Of a stretch of DNA of 64,000 nucleotides, positions 45,851-57,975 are shown piece by piece. Made by a program: the position numbers and the translations under genes. The notes under the pieces were generated by a model that saw only the letters and a program-made list of their open reading frames with translations, was not told where the DNA came from and did no database searches. Position 1 is the stretch's first letter, and every line of letters starts with the position of its first letter. Source of the stretch: Malania oleifera (taxonomy: Eukaryota > Streptophyta > Magnoliopsida > Santalales > Ximeniaceae); assembly GCF_029873635.1 (NCBI RefSeq), contig NC_080422.1, forward strand, positions 12,245,764-12,309,763. Direction: 5' to 3'.

Positions 45851-46713
45851 CATCATCTGAGATGCTGAAATCTGTCTCTTGACCATCTTGTACTTTCTTT
45901 ATAAGCTCTACCAACTCTATGTCACTCCTCTGAGCCACTTTAATTCTTTCCTATAGAGTTGGTTGCAACACCGGATTGACAATAAATGTTAGATAATCAC
46001 CCTCTATGAGTTCTACCCCAAGTTTCTCCAAATCCATCTGAACCGGAAGTTGTATCGCCACTGTAGAAACTGATGCACCCACTGATTTTTGGCTCAAGGC
46101 ATTAGCTACCACATTAGCCTTTCTCAGGTGGTAACTGATGGTGCAGTCATTATATTTTATCAGATCCAACCATCTCCTTTGCCTCATGTTTAATTCTTTC
46201 TGCGTAAAGAAATGCTTCAGGCTTTTATGATCAGTAAAAATTTCACTCCTACCCCCATAGAGATAACGTCTCCAAATTTTCAACGCAATAACCACCGCTG
46301 TTAACTCCAAATTGTGGGTAGGGTAATTCTTTTCATATTCTTTCAACTATTGAGATATATGCTATAACTCTCCCCTGCTACATCAGAACACAACCGAGTC
46401 CTTTATGTGATGCATCAATGTAAATTATGAAACCCTCTTCACCTGGAGGAATCGTCAACACAGGAGCAGTGATATACCGTTGCTTCAACTCCTGGAAACT
46501 CTGGTCACATTCGTCAGCCAACTCAAATTTCACACTTTTCTTGGTTAATCTAGTCAATGATCTCGACAATTTAGAAAAATCATCAACAAATCTACAGTAA
46601 TACCTAGCCAATCCCAGGAAACTTCTAATTTCCTTTACATTCTTTGGTTGCACCCAATCTACTACCACCTCAATCTTGCTTGGATCCACTGAGATACCAC
46701 ACCTGGATATCAC
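45851..46713 (-). pseudogene. Tekay2 RT C-terminus and RNase H
   Basis: Minus strand. 46713-46378 reads [35 protein letters not shown] and [18 protein letters not shown], the connection after the RT thumb, then [17 protein letters not shown], the start of RNase H with its first Asp. After a short interruption 46346-45951 continues [19 protein letters not shown] (catalytic Glu), [19 protein letters not shown] (third acidic position) and [15 protein letters not shown]; the usual D in VADALS is N here. RNase H removes the RNA template during reverse transcription. Stops separate the two parts. The motifs make the family certain, although it is inactive as it stands. Confidence 0.87.
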
Positions 46714-47554
46714 GTGTCCAAGGAAGGTAACATGTCTAACCAGAATTCACACTTCTTGAGTTTCACATACAATCTTCTTTCTTTCAGAACCTATAGTACT
46801 ATCCTCAGATGTTCCTCGTGCTCCTCCAGGCTCTTTGAATACATCAGTATATCATCAATGAATACCAAAAAAACTGATCTAAATACTGGTGAAAGACCCT
46901 GTTCATCAAATCCATAAACACTGTTGGAGCATTAGTTAGTCCAAATGGTATAACCAAGAATTCGTAGTGGCCATACTAAGTCCTAAATGCTGTATTTAGA
47001 ACATCCTTTGCTCTGACTTTCATATGATAAAACCTAGACTGCAGATCTATCTTCAAGAAAACCTGTGTTCCTAGTAACTGGTCAAATAAATCATTAATGC
47101 GGGGAAGCGGGTATTTATTCTTGATAGTCACTTTATTAATTTCTCGATAGTTGATACACATTCTCATCGACCCATCTTTCTTTCTCACAAACAATACCGG
47201 TGCTCCCTAGGGTGACACATTGGGCTGAATAAACCCCTTATCTAATAGCTCCTACAATTGTTCCTTTAATTCTTTTAATTCTGCCGGTGCCATTCTGTAC
47301 GGTGCTTTTGAAATTGGCTCTATTCCTAAAACTAGATCAATAGTAAACTATACCTCACGATCAGGAGGTAGTCCTAGAAAATCCTCAGAAAAAACATCGT
47401 GAAAATCCCTTACTATCGGGATATTCTTTAACCTCAACTCCTTTTCTGATATCTTCTTCACACTGGTCACATATCCCCGACAACCCTCTAACAACAACCG
47501 CCTCACTTGAATGACGGATAACAATTGTGGTGGGATGCGCACACAAGACCCCAC
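46714..47554 (-). pseudogene. Tekay2 reverse transcriptase (palm and fingers)
   Basis: Minus-strand RT. It opens with the linker LRLKNIPIVRDFHDVFSEDF and LGLPPDREV, then after a stop reads [61 protein letters not shown] and [20 protein letters not shown]. Downstream, [17 protein letters not shown] and the catalytic segment [13 protein letters not shown] (about 46890-46850) are present, followed by LEEHEEHLRIVL and KKCEFWLD. The FIDD motif is intact here, in contrast to the deletion in Tekay1. Stops replace Gln or Arg at several points. Protease lies upstream and RNase H downstream in the usual gypsy order. Confidence 0.88.
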
Positions 47555-48391
47555 AAATATGTACTCCTATCCTCTTGGAGGTCTAAACATTACCTCTCTT
47601 TGATTGCAATCAATACTGGCATAGAGGGTAGCTAGCTAGTCTATCCCCAGTATCACCTCAAACTCATGCATATCCAAGACCACCAGATTAGCTAATAAAG
47701 ACCTCCCTTAAATTCATACTGGACAGTTCCTAAGTACCTTCTCACATAACCCCACAGCCCCTGTCGATGTAGCCACTGACAAACTGACACCCAATTGCTA
47801 CGTTTTTAACCCACAAAATTTAATAAACTTTTAGCCGATAAAAGAATGAGTCACCCCTGAATCAAACGAAGCAATAGATGTATATGACAGTATTGAAATA
47901 GTACTTGTCACAACATCTCTTGCCGCCTTAGCATCGCTCAGTGTCAATGTAAAGACTCGTGTTGGGGCAATATTCCTCTGCTATCTGCCTCGAGGTTCCT
48001 GGTGATCTCCTCAGTATGGTCTATAAGCAGGTGCAACAACTTGTGGTGCTCGGAAGTCTCTCTCCATATGCTCAGGCTAATGACAATGATAGCAAACAAC
48101 CCTTCTGACTTAACACTCTCCCGAGTGTCTCCTGTAGCATATGGGACAAGAAGGGGGCATTTGCCAAACCTGTGTTGCCCGATCTCCCACTCCTTGTCTC
48201 CGTCCTCCTCTACTATCCTGCCTCCTCTAAGGCCCTCGGCTGGACCCTGCCTGAAAATCTGAAGGCATGGGCCTCTTTCCCTGGCTCTATGCTATTGCGC
48301 CTCTCTGTAAGCCGCTCTTAATCATTACTGCTCTATCCACTACCTCGGCAAAAGTCTAAGCTCGGAAGCCTATAACCTGCTCAAAAAGACT
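47555..48391 (-). pseudogene. Tekay2 Gag C-terminus and protease
   Basis: Minus strand. After S3 the Gag tail resumes with EQVIGFRA and reaches a zinc-knuckle region, CYHCH-stop-PEHMERD (about 48090-48060), close to the C-x2-C-x4-H-x4-C of chromovirus nucleocapsid but with a stop and a lost Cys. A retropepsin follows. Its active site reads ASFDSGVTHSFIG (about 47880-47840), where D-S-G is the catalytic triad, then VVLDMHEFEVILGID, which is diagnostic for Tekay-type protease. Stops in several places. The protease would release Gag and Pol products inside the particle. No start is assigned because Gag and Pol appear to have been one frame. Confidence 0.8.
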
Positions 48392-50356
48392 TGAAATTAG
48401 GAATATCTTCCCAAGAGGGGGGGTGAATTGGAATCTTTTTAATTTTAATACTTTTTAATCTTGTTCTTTAGATACTAGATAGAGCACAACAAATAATATA
48501 TAGACACACCTTAGAATACTTGTAATTTAACCAAACAAGATAAGCAATAAAGTTTAAGCAATTTAATTACTTAATCAAGAATAATATATATATTGTTGAT
48601 TTCCCTGTGAATATGTATCACCAGCTTTGAATTAACTTCTAGTATGTACCTTTCTTGTTTAAGATTTCCGCAGATTAACCAACGTACTCCCTTTTGGGTT
48701 TCAGCAAACGGTTAATCAAAAATGTACTTTCTAAAATACCAAGAATCTTTATTTCTTTCTCTTTAAAACTTATTACCTGCACTTTGAAATCATACAACAC
48801 AGAAAATAACGTATATAAAATAGAGAGAAAGAGACAAGATTTTTACGAGGTTCGGCTTCAACGCAGCCTATGTCCTCGCCCTTGGCAAAATACTAAAGGT
48901 TTCCACTATCGTAGTTCCGTTACCGGGTGGAACAAAACTTGTTTACAATCACTCCTTTGGTTAAGGCTAGAGCCCGCCTTCTCCAAACTATATATCCTTG
49001 TTTGGTCAACGATCCAACATCCTGGAAACGTTCAAAATCTACAAAAGAAATATCAAAACCTGATGTACAAGAGAAGCTCACTCAAAGAGTAGATTAGTAC
49101 AGATAAGAACAATGTACTTCAAAAGATAAAATATCAACAATGAAATAAACTTTTGAAGCTTTTCAAAGAATTCACCAAAATCCTTTTCTCCAGATAAGAA
49201 ATCAGTAAATCTTCAGGATTTGATGAACAAAATATCATAACAACAATACGTTCAGCCTTGCAAGAGATTGAGTAAGAGATATTAGAACAAGAGAGCTTTA
49301 AGAGAGTTTTCAATACTTGAATGAATTTCTTAATTCACAAGAACCATATATTTATAGGCTTTCAAGTGGGTTCCCTTGTTGTAAGAGTTTCCTTAAAAAG
49401 TTTCCCAAGTTGTTTAGAAAATTTGGGTTTCAAATGGCTATATTTTAAAAATAAGAATTTAAAAATTTTGTCCGTTGAACAGTGTTCAGTTGACTGAAGT
49501 ATCGTGGTTAATCAACTGAAGTTCCTTAGACCCTTAAAAATTTGAACTAGATACAGCGTCAGTCAACTGAAGTCAGAGTTCAGTTGACTGAAATCGTAGG
49601 TTTAGTTGACTGAGGTCATAGGTTCAGTTGACTGAAGTGTCTTATACTTTCAAAAATTAAAACAGGATACAGGGTCAGTCATCTGAAGTCAGAGTTCAGA
49701 TGACTGAAATCGCAGGTTCAGTTGACTGAGGTCACAGGTTCAGTTGACTGAAGAGTCTGCTGCAACTCTTTGCCTGTTCTGAAAATTCTTTGGTCAGCTG
49801 AACTTATTCTTTGGTTGACTGAAGTAATTCTTCAGATGTCTGAACTCAATGTTCAGTCAACTAAAGTCTTTACTTTAGTCATCTGAACTGAAAAGTTCAG
49901 TCAACTGAAGTCTCTACTTCAGTCTTCTTTACTTTCTTTTAAAAAAAACTCTTTTGTTCTCTCATGAAATAAATATTTGATTTAAATAAGTCTTTAAACA
50001 TTAATAATCTCTTAGAAAAAGCTTCAAAATATATTTCAAAGATATTTTACGTTTTGAAATACTTACATATATGTTTCTTAGGCCTTCAAGCTTGAGTCCT
50101 CTCATCTCTTGAGATATCTTTAACATTTTTCTTAAGCTTTAACAATATCAGACCCTTCATGAATCTTTGAGAAGATATCTTCATACTTGACTTACACTTA
50201 TTCTTCTCATAAATCATACTTGATCTAAATTTGAGTTTTGCTTTGAATTACACTTGATTCATATTTCCTGAAACATCAAAACTCAACTTTTTTTAAGTTA
50301 AATCATCCTTTGTTTGTTATCACCAAAATCAATTGAAAGACCTTGCTAGGCCAACA
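48392..50356 (-). mobile_element. S3: solo LTR of a Sirevirus-type copia element in Tekay2 gag
   Basis: Flanked by a perfect duplication AGACT (48387-48391 and 50357-50361). On the minus strand it begins TGTTGGCCTAGCAAGG and ends GGAAGATATTCCTAATTTCA. It carries the box GCCTATGTCCTCGCC (48866-48880), the CCCAAGAGGGG...TGAATTGG box (48410-48431) and a palindrome array. Its terminal sequences match the Copia-2 LTR (TGTTGGCCTAATAAGGC...), so both belong to one family. Confidence 0.93.
49484..49925 (-). repeat. Palindromic-motif array in S3
   Basis: More than a dozen copies of GTTCAGTTGACTGAAGT or its complement, at 15-45 base spacing. This is the densest and best preserved of the arrays in the window. 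Confidence 0.85.
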
Positions 50357-50361
50357 AGACT

Positions 50362-51114
50362 TTGTCTTAGGCCTTCCTCAAACTTCCTCACTTTTATTTC
50401 CTCATTCGGTACCAAATACAGAGCAAACTGAGACAGCTCAATGAATCTAGCTGCATACTATTGTGCTGTCATTGGCCCCTGCGTCAAGTGTAGAAACTTT
50501 GCTGCCTTCGCACTTCTAACGGTAGCAGGGAAGTGTCTATCGAAAAAGATCTCTCTGAAGCGGCTCCACATCACCTTTACAGGGTTAGGTCTCTGCTTCT
50601 CCAACAGTCTCGCTGATCTCCACCAGTGCTTTGCCTCCCCTGTCAGCTTAAATGTCGCAAACAGTACGTTCTACTCATCTATACACGGGAAAACTGCCAA
50701 CATGTCCTCTGCATCCTAGACCCAGCTTTCAGCCACGAGCGGGTCAACTCCTCCCTAAAATGATGGGGGTCTCATATGCACGAATTACTCAATCAGGTAG
50801 CTCCGCTCCCCTGAACCTCTAGCCGTCTCCGCTATTACCTACTAAGTGACGATGCATAGTACACCATTAGGATCTTCGCCACTCATACTGAAAGGCCCTA
50901 CATCATCCCCTTCAGCATGTGCACTACTACTCCCAAAATCCATCCAGCAAATGGTATAAAAATTTTTTAGAACTCTATCATCATAACTCACTAACACACC
51001 CAGCATACTAAAACCCACAAGATATTTTGCTACAAACATTTCTTTTAACATTCTCAATCCCCATTTAAGATTCAACCCCACCACCTAGAAACAAGAACCG
51101 ACGATAGTATCCAT
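50362..51114 (-). pseudogene. Tekay2 Gag, N-terminal and capsid part
   Basis: Minus-strand capsid protein. ATG at 51114 starts MDTIVGSCF, about 195 bases after the primer-binding site. The frame contains WGLRMLKEMFVAKYLVGF and a run to NGVLCIVT, then stops. The capsid core follows: MRPPSF-stop-GGVDPLVAESW, AEDMLAVF, FKLTGEAKHWWRSAR, VMWSRFREIFFDRHFP and KAAKFLHLTQG, where Tekay Gag has TGEA--WW--V and W--F---F---YFP. S3 interrupts at 50361 within ELSQFA. Stops occur at GG (likely Gln/Arg) and other sites. Start choice is by family similarity and is not certain. Confidence 0.78.
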
Positions 51115-51308
51115 GGTTTTCCAGAAGTCGTCACCCTAGAAGAAACATAAAAATAACCATAGAATTCGTGCCTCTAGGTCGCTAGATGGAACCCCAAATT
51201 TCAATCTCATCCTCTAACAACAACTGGCTCATATCTCCTCCATATCCATTCCTATACTCTAGTATTATATTCCGTTGTTTACTAAAGTCTAAAGAACCTA
51301 GCAACCTA

Positions 51309-51323
51309 GGCTCTGATACCAAA
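51309..51323 (-). other. Tekay2 primer-binding site
   Basis: Minus strand TTTGGTATCAGAGCC, fully matching the Met-tRNA type, three bases inside the LTR. Confidence 0.9.
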
Positions 51324-52134
51324 CTATGATGCCTCAATTTTTCATACCATTTTTTTTTTATAATTAACAAATATTCAAATCACATATTAGCCACGTCAAC
51401 ACCTCTGATACCATTTAAACATAACCCAACCCAAAGTGGGTATCGGATACATAACCATTCTCATATACACAAACCTAACACCGAAAGTCATTATATATAT
51501 ACATACCACAACGAATACACATACCAGAGTACTAATTCATCCATATATACATAATTAGCACAATCCCAAACAAAAAGAAACACAAAATACTCTAGGGGAA
51601 TCCTCCATCCCTAGCTCAGAACACTCACCTCGTCTACTCAGAGTGTCAGCTCCCCTCTCTCTCAAAGCTCTATCACCTGGTCTATCTCGGTTTCCTGAAA
51701 TATTTAAATGATTGGGTGAGACACATCTTAGTAAGACGGAATAAATTATCTACAAAGTGTGGCAGTATGAGTTTTATTATATCATAACATATATTCATTT
51801 CAGAGATAATATCTTTTTAGAAAATATACCATTTCTACTCATAATCATATAAACATAAAACACAAGCTTTCATAAGTTTTAAATTCCATTTTCAAATCCA
51901 TTCACACACAACCCATGTTTACCAGCGAAGTTTATGAGAATAGGGGAGATTATACGCTCATACATGTAGCTCCCCTCTGCTCTGATATCATTTGTATTCT
52001 TACCTAATTAACTCGAGTTTGGTTAAAACTGATACTTATCAGGGTGCTCACATTACTCAGTAAGCCCTCAGACGGAGTGTTTTACTTCGCTTTAACTATT
52101 TATGTTATTAACTCACACTATTTCATTTCTTATT

Positions 52135-52260
52135 TTCGTTCTCTTTTCCATTCTCATTTCCATTTCCATTTCCATTTCCATTTCAATTCCATTTCCATTA
52201 CAATTTCAATTTCAATTCCATTTCCATTTCCATTTCAATTCTATTTCATTTCCATTTCAC
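52135..52260. repeat. CATTTC-type simple repeat in the Tekay2 LTR
   Basis: Imperfect CATTTC/CAATTC hexamers for about 120 bases. A shorter version lies at the same place in the other LTR (42575-42650). A GAAATG tract in the solo LTR at 6955-7012 is the same repeat on the other strand. Confidence 0.85.
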
Positions 52261-52471
52261 ATCTAGCTCATGAGTGTCCTCGGTAACCGATACATTTGCG
52301 TCTGTAACTCATGGCTGCCGTGAGGATATTTTCCACACCATGCTTCACCCCATGGTTGAGGTCACTCTCCATACTCCACACCATGCTTCCCCCCATGGTT
52401 AGGGTTGTGTGGCCTGAAGGCTGGATCTAATTACGGTTGGCAGACTCGGTTAGATCAAAATAATCGTACCA

Positions 52472-54576
52472 TGTTGGAATTGGTGTATTCCCAAGAGGGG
52501 GGTGAATTGGAATTTTAAACTTTTTCCTAAGTTAAACCAGATATCAAAAATACACAACCTAGGGTATTTCTAAGCATATACCAATTGTGCAGATAAAAAT
52601 AATATGCAGAAATTAAATCATGCGTAGCATTCACAATATACCAAATATAGCATACATGTGTATGAATGTAAAGTGCTGGAAATTAAAAGTAGACACACGA
52701 TATGTTATCGGGGTTTGACGAATACTGCCTACGTCCCTACCTCAGCTCACAAGCCAAAAGATTACCACTATTGCTCACTTAATGGGTGGAGCGGCACCAT
52801 TTACAACACCTTACCAGGATGGTGCACCTAGGTCTCTTAACTGGGTCTGAACCAGTCAGGGAGTTTTCACAGGGCAAGTCTCCCTCTTCAGGCCTACGTT
52901 TGGAATACAATAATCAATATAAAATTGCATACAATTTAAGTGCTTCTCTAATAAGCAGATATGTACCAATATCAATCAATGCACAACACACAGATATGAA
53001 CTATAGGCTCAATGCCAATGAAGTGTAATCACACTCAATCTAATGTCAATAGGCAATCAAGTGCAAGAGTGTATTCTCAAACTATCTTTGAAACAATGTA
53101 TCAATATACCTTAATCATAATTAGTGTTTCAAAGATATCCAAATATAATGATCAAATATCTAAAAAATGATTTTTGAAAATATTATACACAAAAGATATT
53201 TGAGTATAAGCTTGTAAAAAATATTTTGTTTCACAAATCACAATACAAGCTTAGGAGTCTTGCAATAAAAATTCTAAGACTCACAAGCTACCAAGTTTTC
53301 CCCACATAATGGATTTATTGATTAAATCGGGGGGGAAAACTTTGGGCTAAACTCTCAATTGAAAAGCAATGACACAATCAAACCAATGATAGTTATAGCT
53401 TTGTAGGATCTCTCAAGATATACTCACTCAAAAAGATTTTTCAAGGGAATAATAAAAGGATGAGTATTTGACATAGTATATGAAGAAAAGGCTTTCAAAA
53501 ATTTAGAGGATATTTTCATTAATCAAATTCCTAATCTACTCTTAATTTTTTGCAAATGAGCTCATATATATAGAAACCCTTAAAAGTTTGACCGTTGGGA
53601 TATAGTGGGAATTATTAAAATTGTTTTAACCCAATTTAACTTAAATAACCCCGTGTTACTACAGTTAAAAATATAGCAACTTGAGAGGTTCAGTCAACCA
53701 TTTTTAAGGTTCGGTCGACCAGGGCATTTTTGAACTGAGGATTTGGTTAACCATATTTGAGGTGATTTTGAACCTCCAAGGTTTGGTTGACCATCCTAAG
53801 TTTGGTTGACAAAATTTGAGCGTTAGGTCGACTAGGCTATTTTTCAACTAAGAGTTCGGTTGACCGGAGCGTTGGGAATTCCCCACGTGCTAGTTTGGTT
53901 GACCAGAGCATTGAGGTTCATTTCACATTTGGTCGACTAAATGGTCAATTGTTGACCCTAGAGAGGTTCGGTCGATTGAAGGCCTATGCGTGTTCGGGTT
54001 TGGTTGACCGAGTAGTCAAACTACTGACTCTGGCAAGTTCAGTTGACTGAAGCTTTTATATAGCTTCGGGTTCGATTGACTGATGCCATTTATATTGTGC
54101 ATTTGATTTATGATTTCCATTTAAAGTCACCCCTTCTCACATATTTTTTATTTCTAAGTTATAGGGGACTTTTTCATGCAATAATTTAGGGCCTGAAGTC
54201 AGTCTATGATCTTTTAATCTAACCCTAAAAATTCGGCGTCAGTCGACCGAAGGGTGATCCCTAAGGTCCTGTGGCTCCCTGTGGTTAGAATAAGGTCATC
54301 ACTAAGCTTTTATCCATATCATGCATGCAATGTATTATTACAGACCAAATTTAAAACATAAATGCATTTACAATAAAAATCTTCTTCTTCTTTCTTTTGC
54401 CTTCATATTCTTATGGAATATGCCAGGAGTATGCGCTCGTTTAAGGTCTTTCTTGCTTCCACTTCACTTCATGTGTGTGTTCTGAATGATTAACTTGTTC
54501 AAGTACTTAGGCACACACATTAGTAACATACGATTTGTCATTATCAAAACCAGGGATCGGACTCAAAAAGTCAACA
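52472..54576 (-). mobile_element. S4: solo LTR of a Sirevirus-type copia element in the Tekay2 5' LTR
   Basis: The flanks TACCA (52467-52471) and TACTA (54577-54581) form a 4/5 target duplication, and the uninterrupted site is seen in the Tekay2 3' LTR near 42850. On the minus strand it begins TGTTGACTTTTTGAGTCCGA and ends ACACCAATTCCAACA. It has GCCTACGTCCCTACC (52727-52741), the CCCAAGAGGGG...GAATTGG box (52490-52510) and an array of GGTTCGGTCGACC motifs. Confidence 0.92.
53690..54260 (-). repeat. Palindromic-motif array in S4
   Basis: About fifteen degenerate copies of GGTTTGGTTGACCA or GGTTCGGTCGACCAG, such as AGGTTCGGTCGACCAGG (53709 on) and GAGTTCGGTTGACCGGAG. Confidence 0.75.
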
Positions 54577-56228
54577 TACTATATACTCGTCTATAGTATG
54601 AATGCCTTCCATATACTCTGATCCGAACTCAGGGGGCAAAACTACCCTTCTCACTAGCTCATTCAAGTTGTCACGCCACACGCTTCACGAGTTCGCGTTG
54701 TTGCACTTAATCACCACTAGCAACGGTACCATGCTTATTTAAATAATACATTCATCCATTAGGGTTTCATTTCCACATTTCAATAATTCACAATTGCAGT
54801 ATTCACAATGCAATTTTTCACATTTCCAAATTCCCATTTCACAGTCATATTGCAATATTCACGTTGCAATATTCACGTTGCAATATTCACATTTCTTTTA
54901 TTCACATACTTGTATTCAAATTTCATCATTCTCATTGCAACCCTTACATTGAAATGTTCACATTTTCAGTAATCACATCTCAAGATTTACATTATAGATT
55001 TCACATTGTAGTATTTTCATTTTCTACATTCACAACTCATTCCATCATTTCAACGATATTTCATCAATTCAATACTCATTTCATCTTATAAAAACATATA
55101 CATATTCTCAATAAAACATTTCCATATTTCATATTTTATCATTCCTTAGAAGATACTTTTTAGTACATATCACTTTTCATCATTTTTCACATTTCAAATC
55201 TCATAATTCAATGCACATTCATAATCTCATAATTCTCAATGTAAATCATTTAACCCAGTTTCAAATATATTTCAGTATAAATCATATGCCACACAATTTT
55301 CATCTGATATTCATATCATAATAATTTCAAGTAACATATCATATTTCAATTTCTCACATTTCCTAACTAGAAATTTTCAAAAAAGACTGCTATAATTTAT
55401 TCCCCTTACCTGACTTTTTGAGATCTCGTTAAAATATCTAATTTCTACACCCCTTTGCATTCGCAACCCCAAAACTTGAAATTCACATTTATCCTAAATT
55501 GTTTAACTCAACTCCTAGAATAACTTCCGTTTAACACTTCCTAGGTTTCGTATAATCCAAAATTAATTTTAAAACTCTAAAAAACCCACTTACCATGGTT
55601 TTGGGATGGTGCCCAAGAACCCCAAACTGAAAAATTTGCTTCACTTAAGTTGCAGAGAATCTTCCTAGGAACCTCGTGGTGGTTCTGGATCGTTGATTCG
55701 GGCTAAAATGAGGCCGGAATCAAAGAGAGAAAGAAAGGGGTTTCGTAGGGTTTTAAAGAGAGAGAGGAAGGAAAATTTTGATTTTAGGAAAAATGACTCG
55801 CGAGATCTCCTTATAATGCCCACTATAGAGAAAACCATCAACAATTTTTCTCCCTCTCACAAAACCGTCGACGGTTTGGGTTTAGCGTGCCCCTTTTTTA
55901 CCATTTCACTTGTTACGAGACAACGGTAAAAAGAAAACCATCGACTATTTTCTGCAGCCCTTACGAAATCGTCGAGGGTTTGGGCTTCCCAAACCAAATT
56001 TCTTCCTTTCTTTTTTAAATTATTTTTATTATTTTATTTTCTTGGGTCTCTACACTCCAAACTACTAAACCCTACTTCATCACTCACCTGAGGTTCCAAC
56101 TCTTGGTCTCCCTTTATTCCTCACTCAAAATCTCTCGAATCAAAGTCCTAAACTCCTTCTCCTACACCTTTTCCCACGGATTCTAGGGTTTCTCTTAGCT
56201 GATTTCTTCCAGCATCCAAAAATCAAAG

Positions 56229-57431
56229 ATGCCTCACACCAATACTACAAAAAATCGAGGATCTTCTTCTAGGAGGGATGATAACAACATTGAACAATGG
56301 CTTGTCACCCCTCAATCGAAGTTTCGATATCGTTCTCATCTCTGTTCTACGGACCCGATTTTTGGTAAGGTCATCGACACCACCTTCTTCAATTTAGAAT
56401 TTTCGTAAATCCTACCTATGTTTAGGAATATCGATTGGAAGAATTTCGTAGTTTATCAATCTAAAGGATTTTATCCCAACTTAGTTAAAATTTTTTATGC
56501 CAACATGATTCATGGATAAAGTGTCCTAACCACTGAGGTTAGAGGAAAGAAGATGGTCTTAACTCCAAAAATCTTGGCTCCTATTTTGCATATCACCCCG
56601 AGTGAATTTAAATGTCTAGCCTTTGCTCAAACTTGGATTTTAGAGCAAGGCTTAACACCTGAATAATTTTTTCCACTAATTATGGTAGAAGAACCCGTTT
56701 ATTTTGGCCATCCACCTATGTATTAACAACTGAATCTTTAGGCCCAAATACTTCATAAAATCATCACCAACAACATCCTACCAAAGACTGGTTCATATTA
56801 TCATCTTTCCTATGTTGATTGCTTTGTGTTATGGTGTATACTAAAAGGGAAGAAACTTGATCTCTCTAGCCTAATTTTGAAATGGATATGGGTCAAATTG
56901 GAAGCTACTCGTGTAACTCTTTTGTATAGTGGTGTATTAAACCTTATCTTTGCTCAACTTAATGTTACCACACCTACTGAATTGTTCATCAAACGTATAA
57001 GATATGACCTTTTCACCTCCACAAACCTCAAGAAAATGGGATATGAAAAACATGACCAGGGTTCGTTTTTGAAAGGAGGATGACCTTGAAGGCCAGCAGT
57101 TGTACATCCTCTTCCTTCTCCAGCACAGGACCAAGGACCTCCAGCTGACACTCCCTCTTGGTTTATTCCCTTCCATCATGAATTCTCTACTTTTAGCAGA
57201 GATATGCGATCAAGTCTTCAAACCCTTCAGGAGAATGTCTCCTCACTTGATCAGTGCCTCACTCACATTGAGCAGTATAGGGCTAGCTCATCTCATAGTG
57301 TTGATCCTGTAGACACTAGTTCTGCCCCTTGGAGTGATGCCTCATCTGATGAAGAATCTGAGGAAGGATGTGAGGAAGGCGACGAAGAGGAAGCTGCCAA
57401 TTATGATGATGATGATGCCACTGATTCTTAG
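56229..57431 (+). pseudogene. 400-codon ORF of element E (possible plant transposon-protein domain), nonsense-mutated
   Basis: I do not recognise this gene with certainty. From ATG 56229 (MPHTNTTKNRGSSS) one frame runs to TAG 57429 with seven internal stops (TAA 56406, 56517, 56664 and 56724; TAG 56739; TGA 57081 and 57087) and no frameshift. Seen in it: DWKNFVVYQSKGFYPN, LVKIFYANM, then EVRGKKMVLTPKILAPILHI, SYYHLSYVDCFVLWCILKGK and LSSLILKWIW. The end is Ser/Glu/Asp-rich (SDASSDEESEEGCEEGDEEE, then a run of Asp). The FYPNLVK-FYAN segment and layout resemble the putative plant transposon protein domain found in some non-autonomous elements; this is from memory and unproven. All stops could come from CAA, CAG or CGA by C-to-T. 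No zinc knuckle, protease or RT motif is present. Confidence 0.5.
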
Positions 57432-57974
57432 TTTGTTTTGTGTTGTATTAAAATCCTATCCATGTATTGGCTTTGTCTTACGTTGCTTTGTTTGTTTGTT
57501 TGTTTTTGGCTTGTAACTCCATTGATTATGACTATTGTGTAATATGACTAAGCTCTTTATGTGCTAAGACTTATTGTACCACTGCACCTCATTTCTTTTT
57601 GATTGATGTCAAAGGGGGAGAAATATTTTAGAAGAGCAAACATGAGAAAAGCAAACACGAGAAGAGAGTATTTTAGAGAGCAACCATGAAAAATGAGAAC
57701 ATAGAAAATATATAAAGTAAATGAGAAAAATGAGAACATAAGAAGAATAAGACTAAGAAAAATGAGAACATAAGAAGAATAAGACTATAAGCATATATGT
57801 TGGCATGAGCTATAATGCAATATACTTGATTGTGACTTATTGAGTTTTTGAACTTACTTATATTTAATCATTATTTTTCATATTTTTTAAAAGGCATGCT
57901 TATTGTAAGGGGAAGCCTTATCAAAGGTTCTCTCATCTTTACTCTTTATTTGTTATTATCAAAAAGGGGGAGAT
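57432..57974 (+). other. Non-coding 3' part of element E with polypurine tracts
   Basis: There is no coding capacity. It contains GATGTCAAAGGGGGAGAAAT at 57605, a 3-fold repeat of AATGAGAACATA with AAGAATAAGACTA (57685-57790), and the terminal AAAAAGGGGGAGAT (57961-57974). Confidence 0.6.
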
Positions 57975-57975
57975 T

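Larger units (their letters stand above)
51327..56054 (-). mobile_element. Tekay2 5' LTR with nested S4
   Basis: Minus strand: starts TGTAGAGACCCAAG (56054) and ends AAATTGAGGCATCA (51327). Without S4 and one copy of its target duplication it is about 2.6 kb. CTCCA (56055-56059) is the outer flank. Most of it aligns with 42183-44280. Confidence 0.88.
56055..57975 (+). mobile_element. Element E: 3' half of a probable non-autonomous Sirevirus-like copia element
   Basis: Bounded on the left by the Tekay2 5' LTR, which inserted into it, and on the right by Tekay3. It holds a 400-codon ORF of unusual type, then about 540 bases of non-coding DNA with GATGTCAAAGGGGGAGAAAT (57605) and a terminal TATCAAAAAGGGGGAGAT (57957-57974). 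These match the repeated polypurine tracts of Copia-1. The expected 3' LTR is absent: the sequence switches to Tekay3 integrase at the first base where an LTR should begin. No RT or integrase of its own is visible. Confidence 0.55.

Noticed and set aside
49484..49925. Regularly spaced palindromes, possibly a CRISPR-like array
   Set aside because: Spacing is irregular, the motif is a near-palindrome of about 14-17 bases, and it lies in a copia LTR with target duplications.
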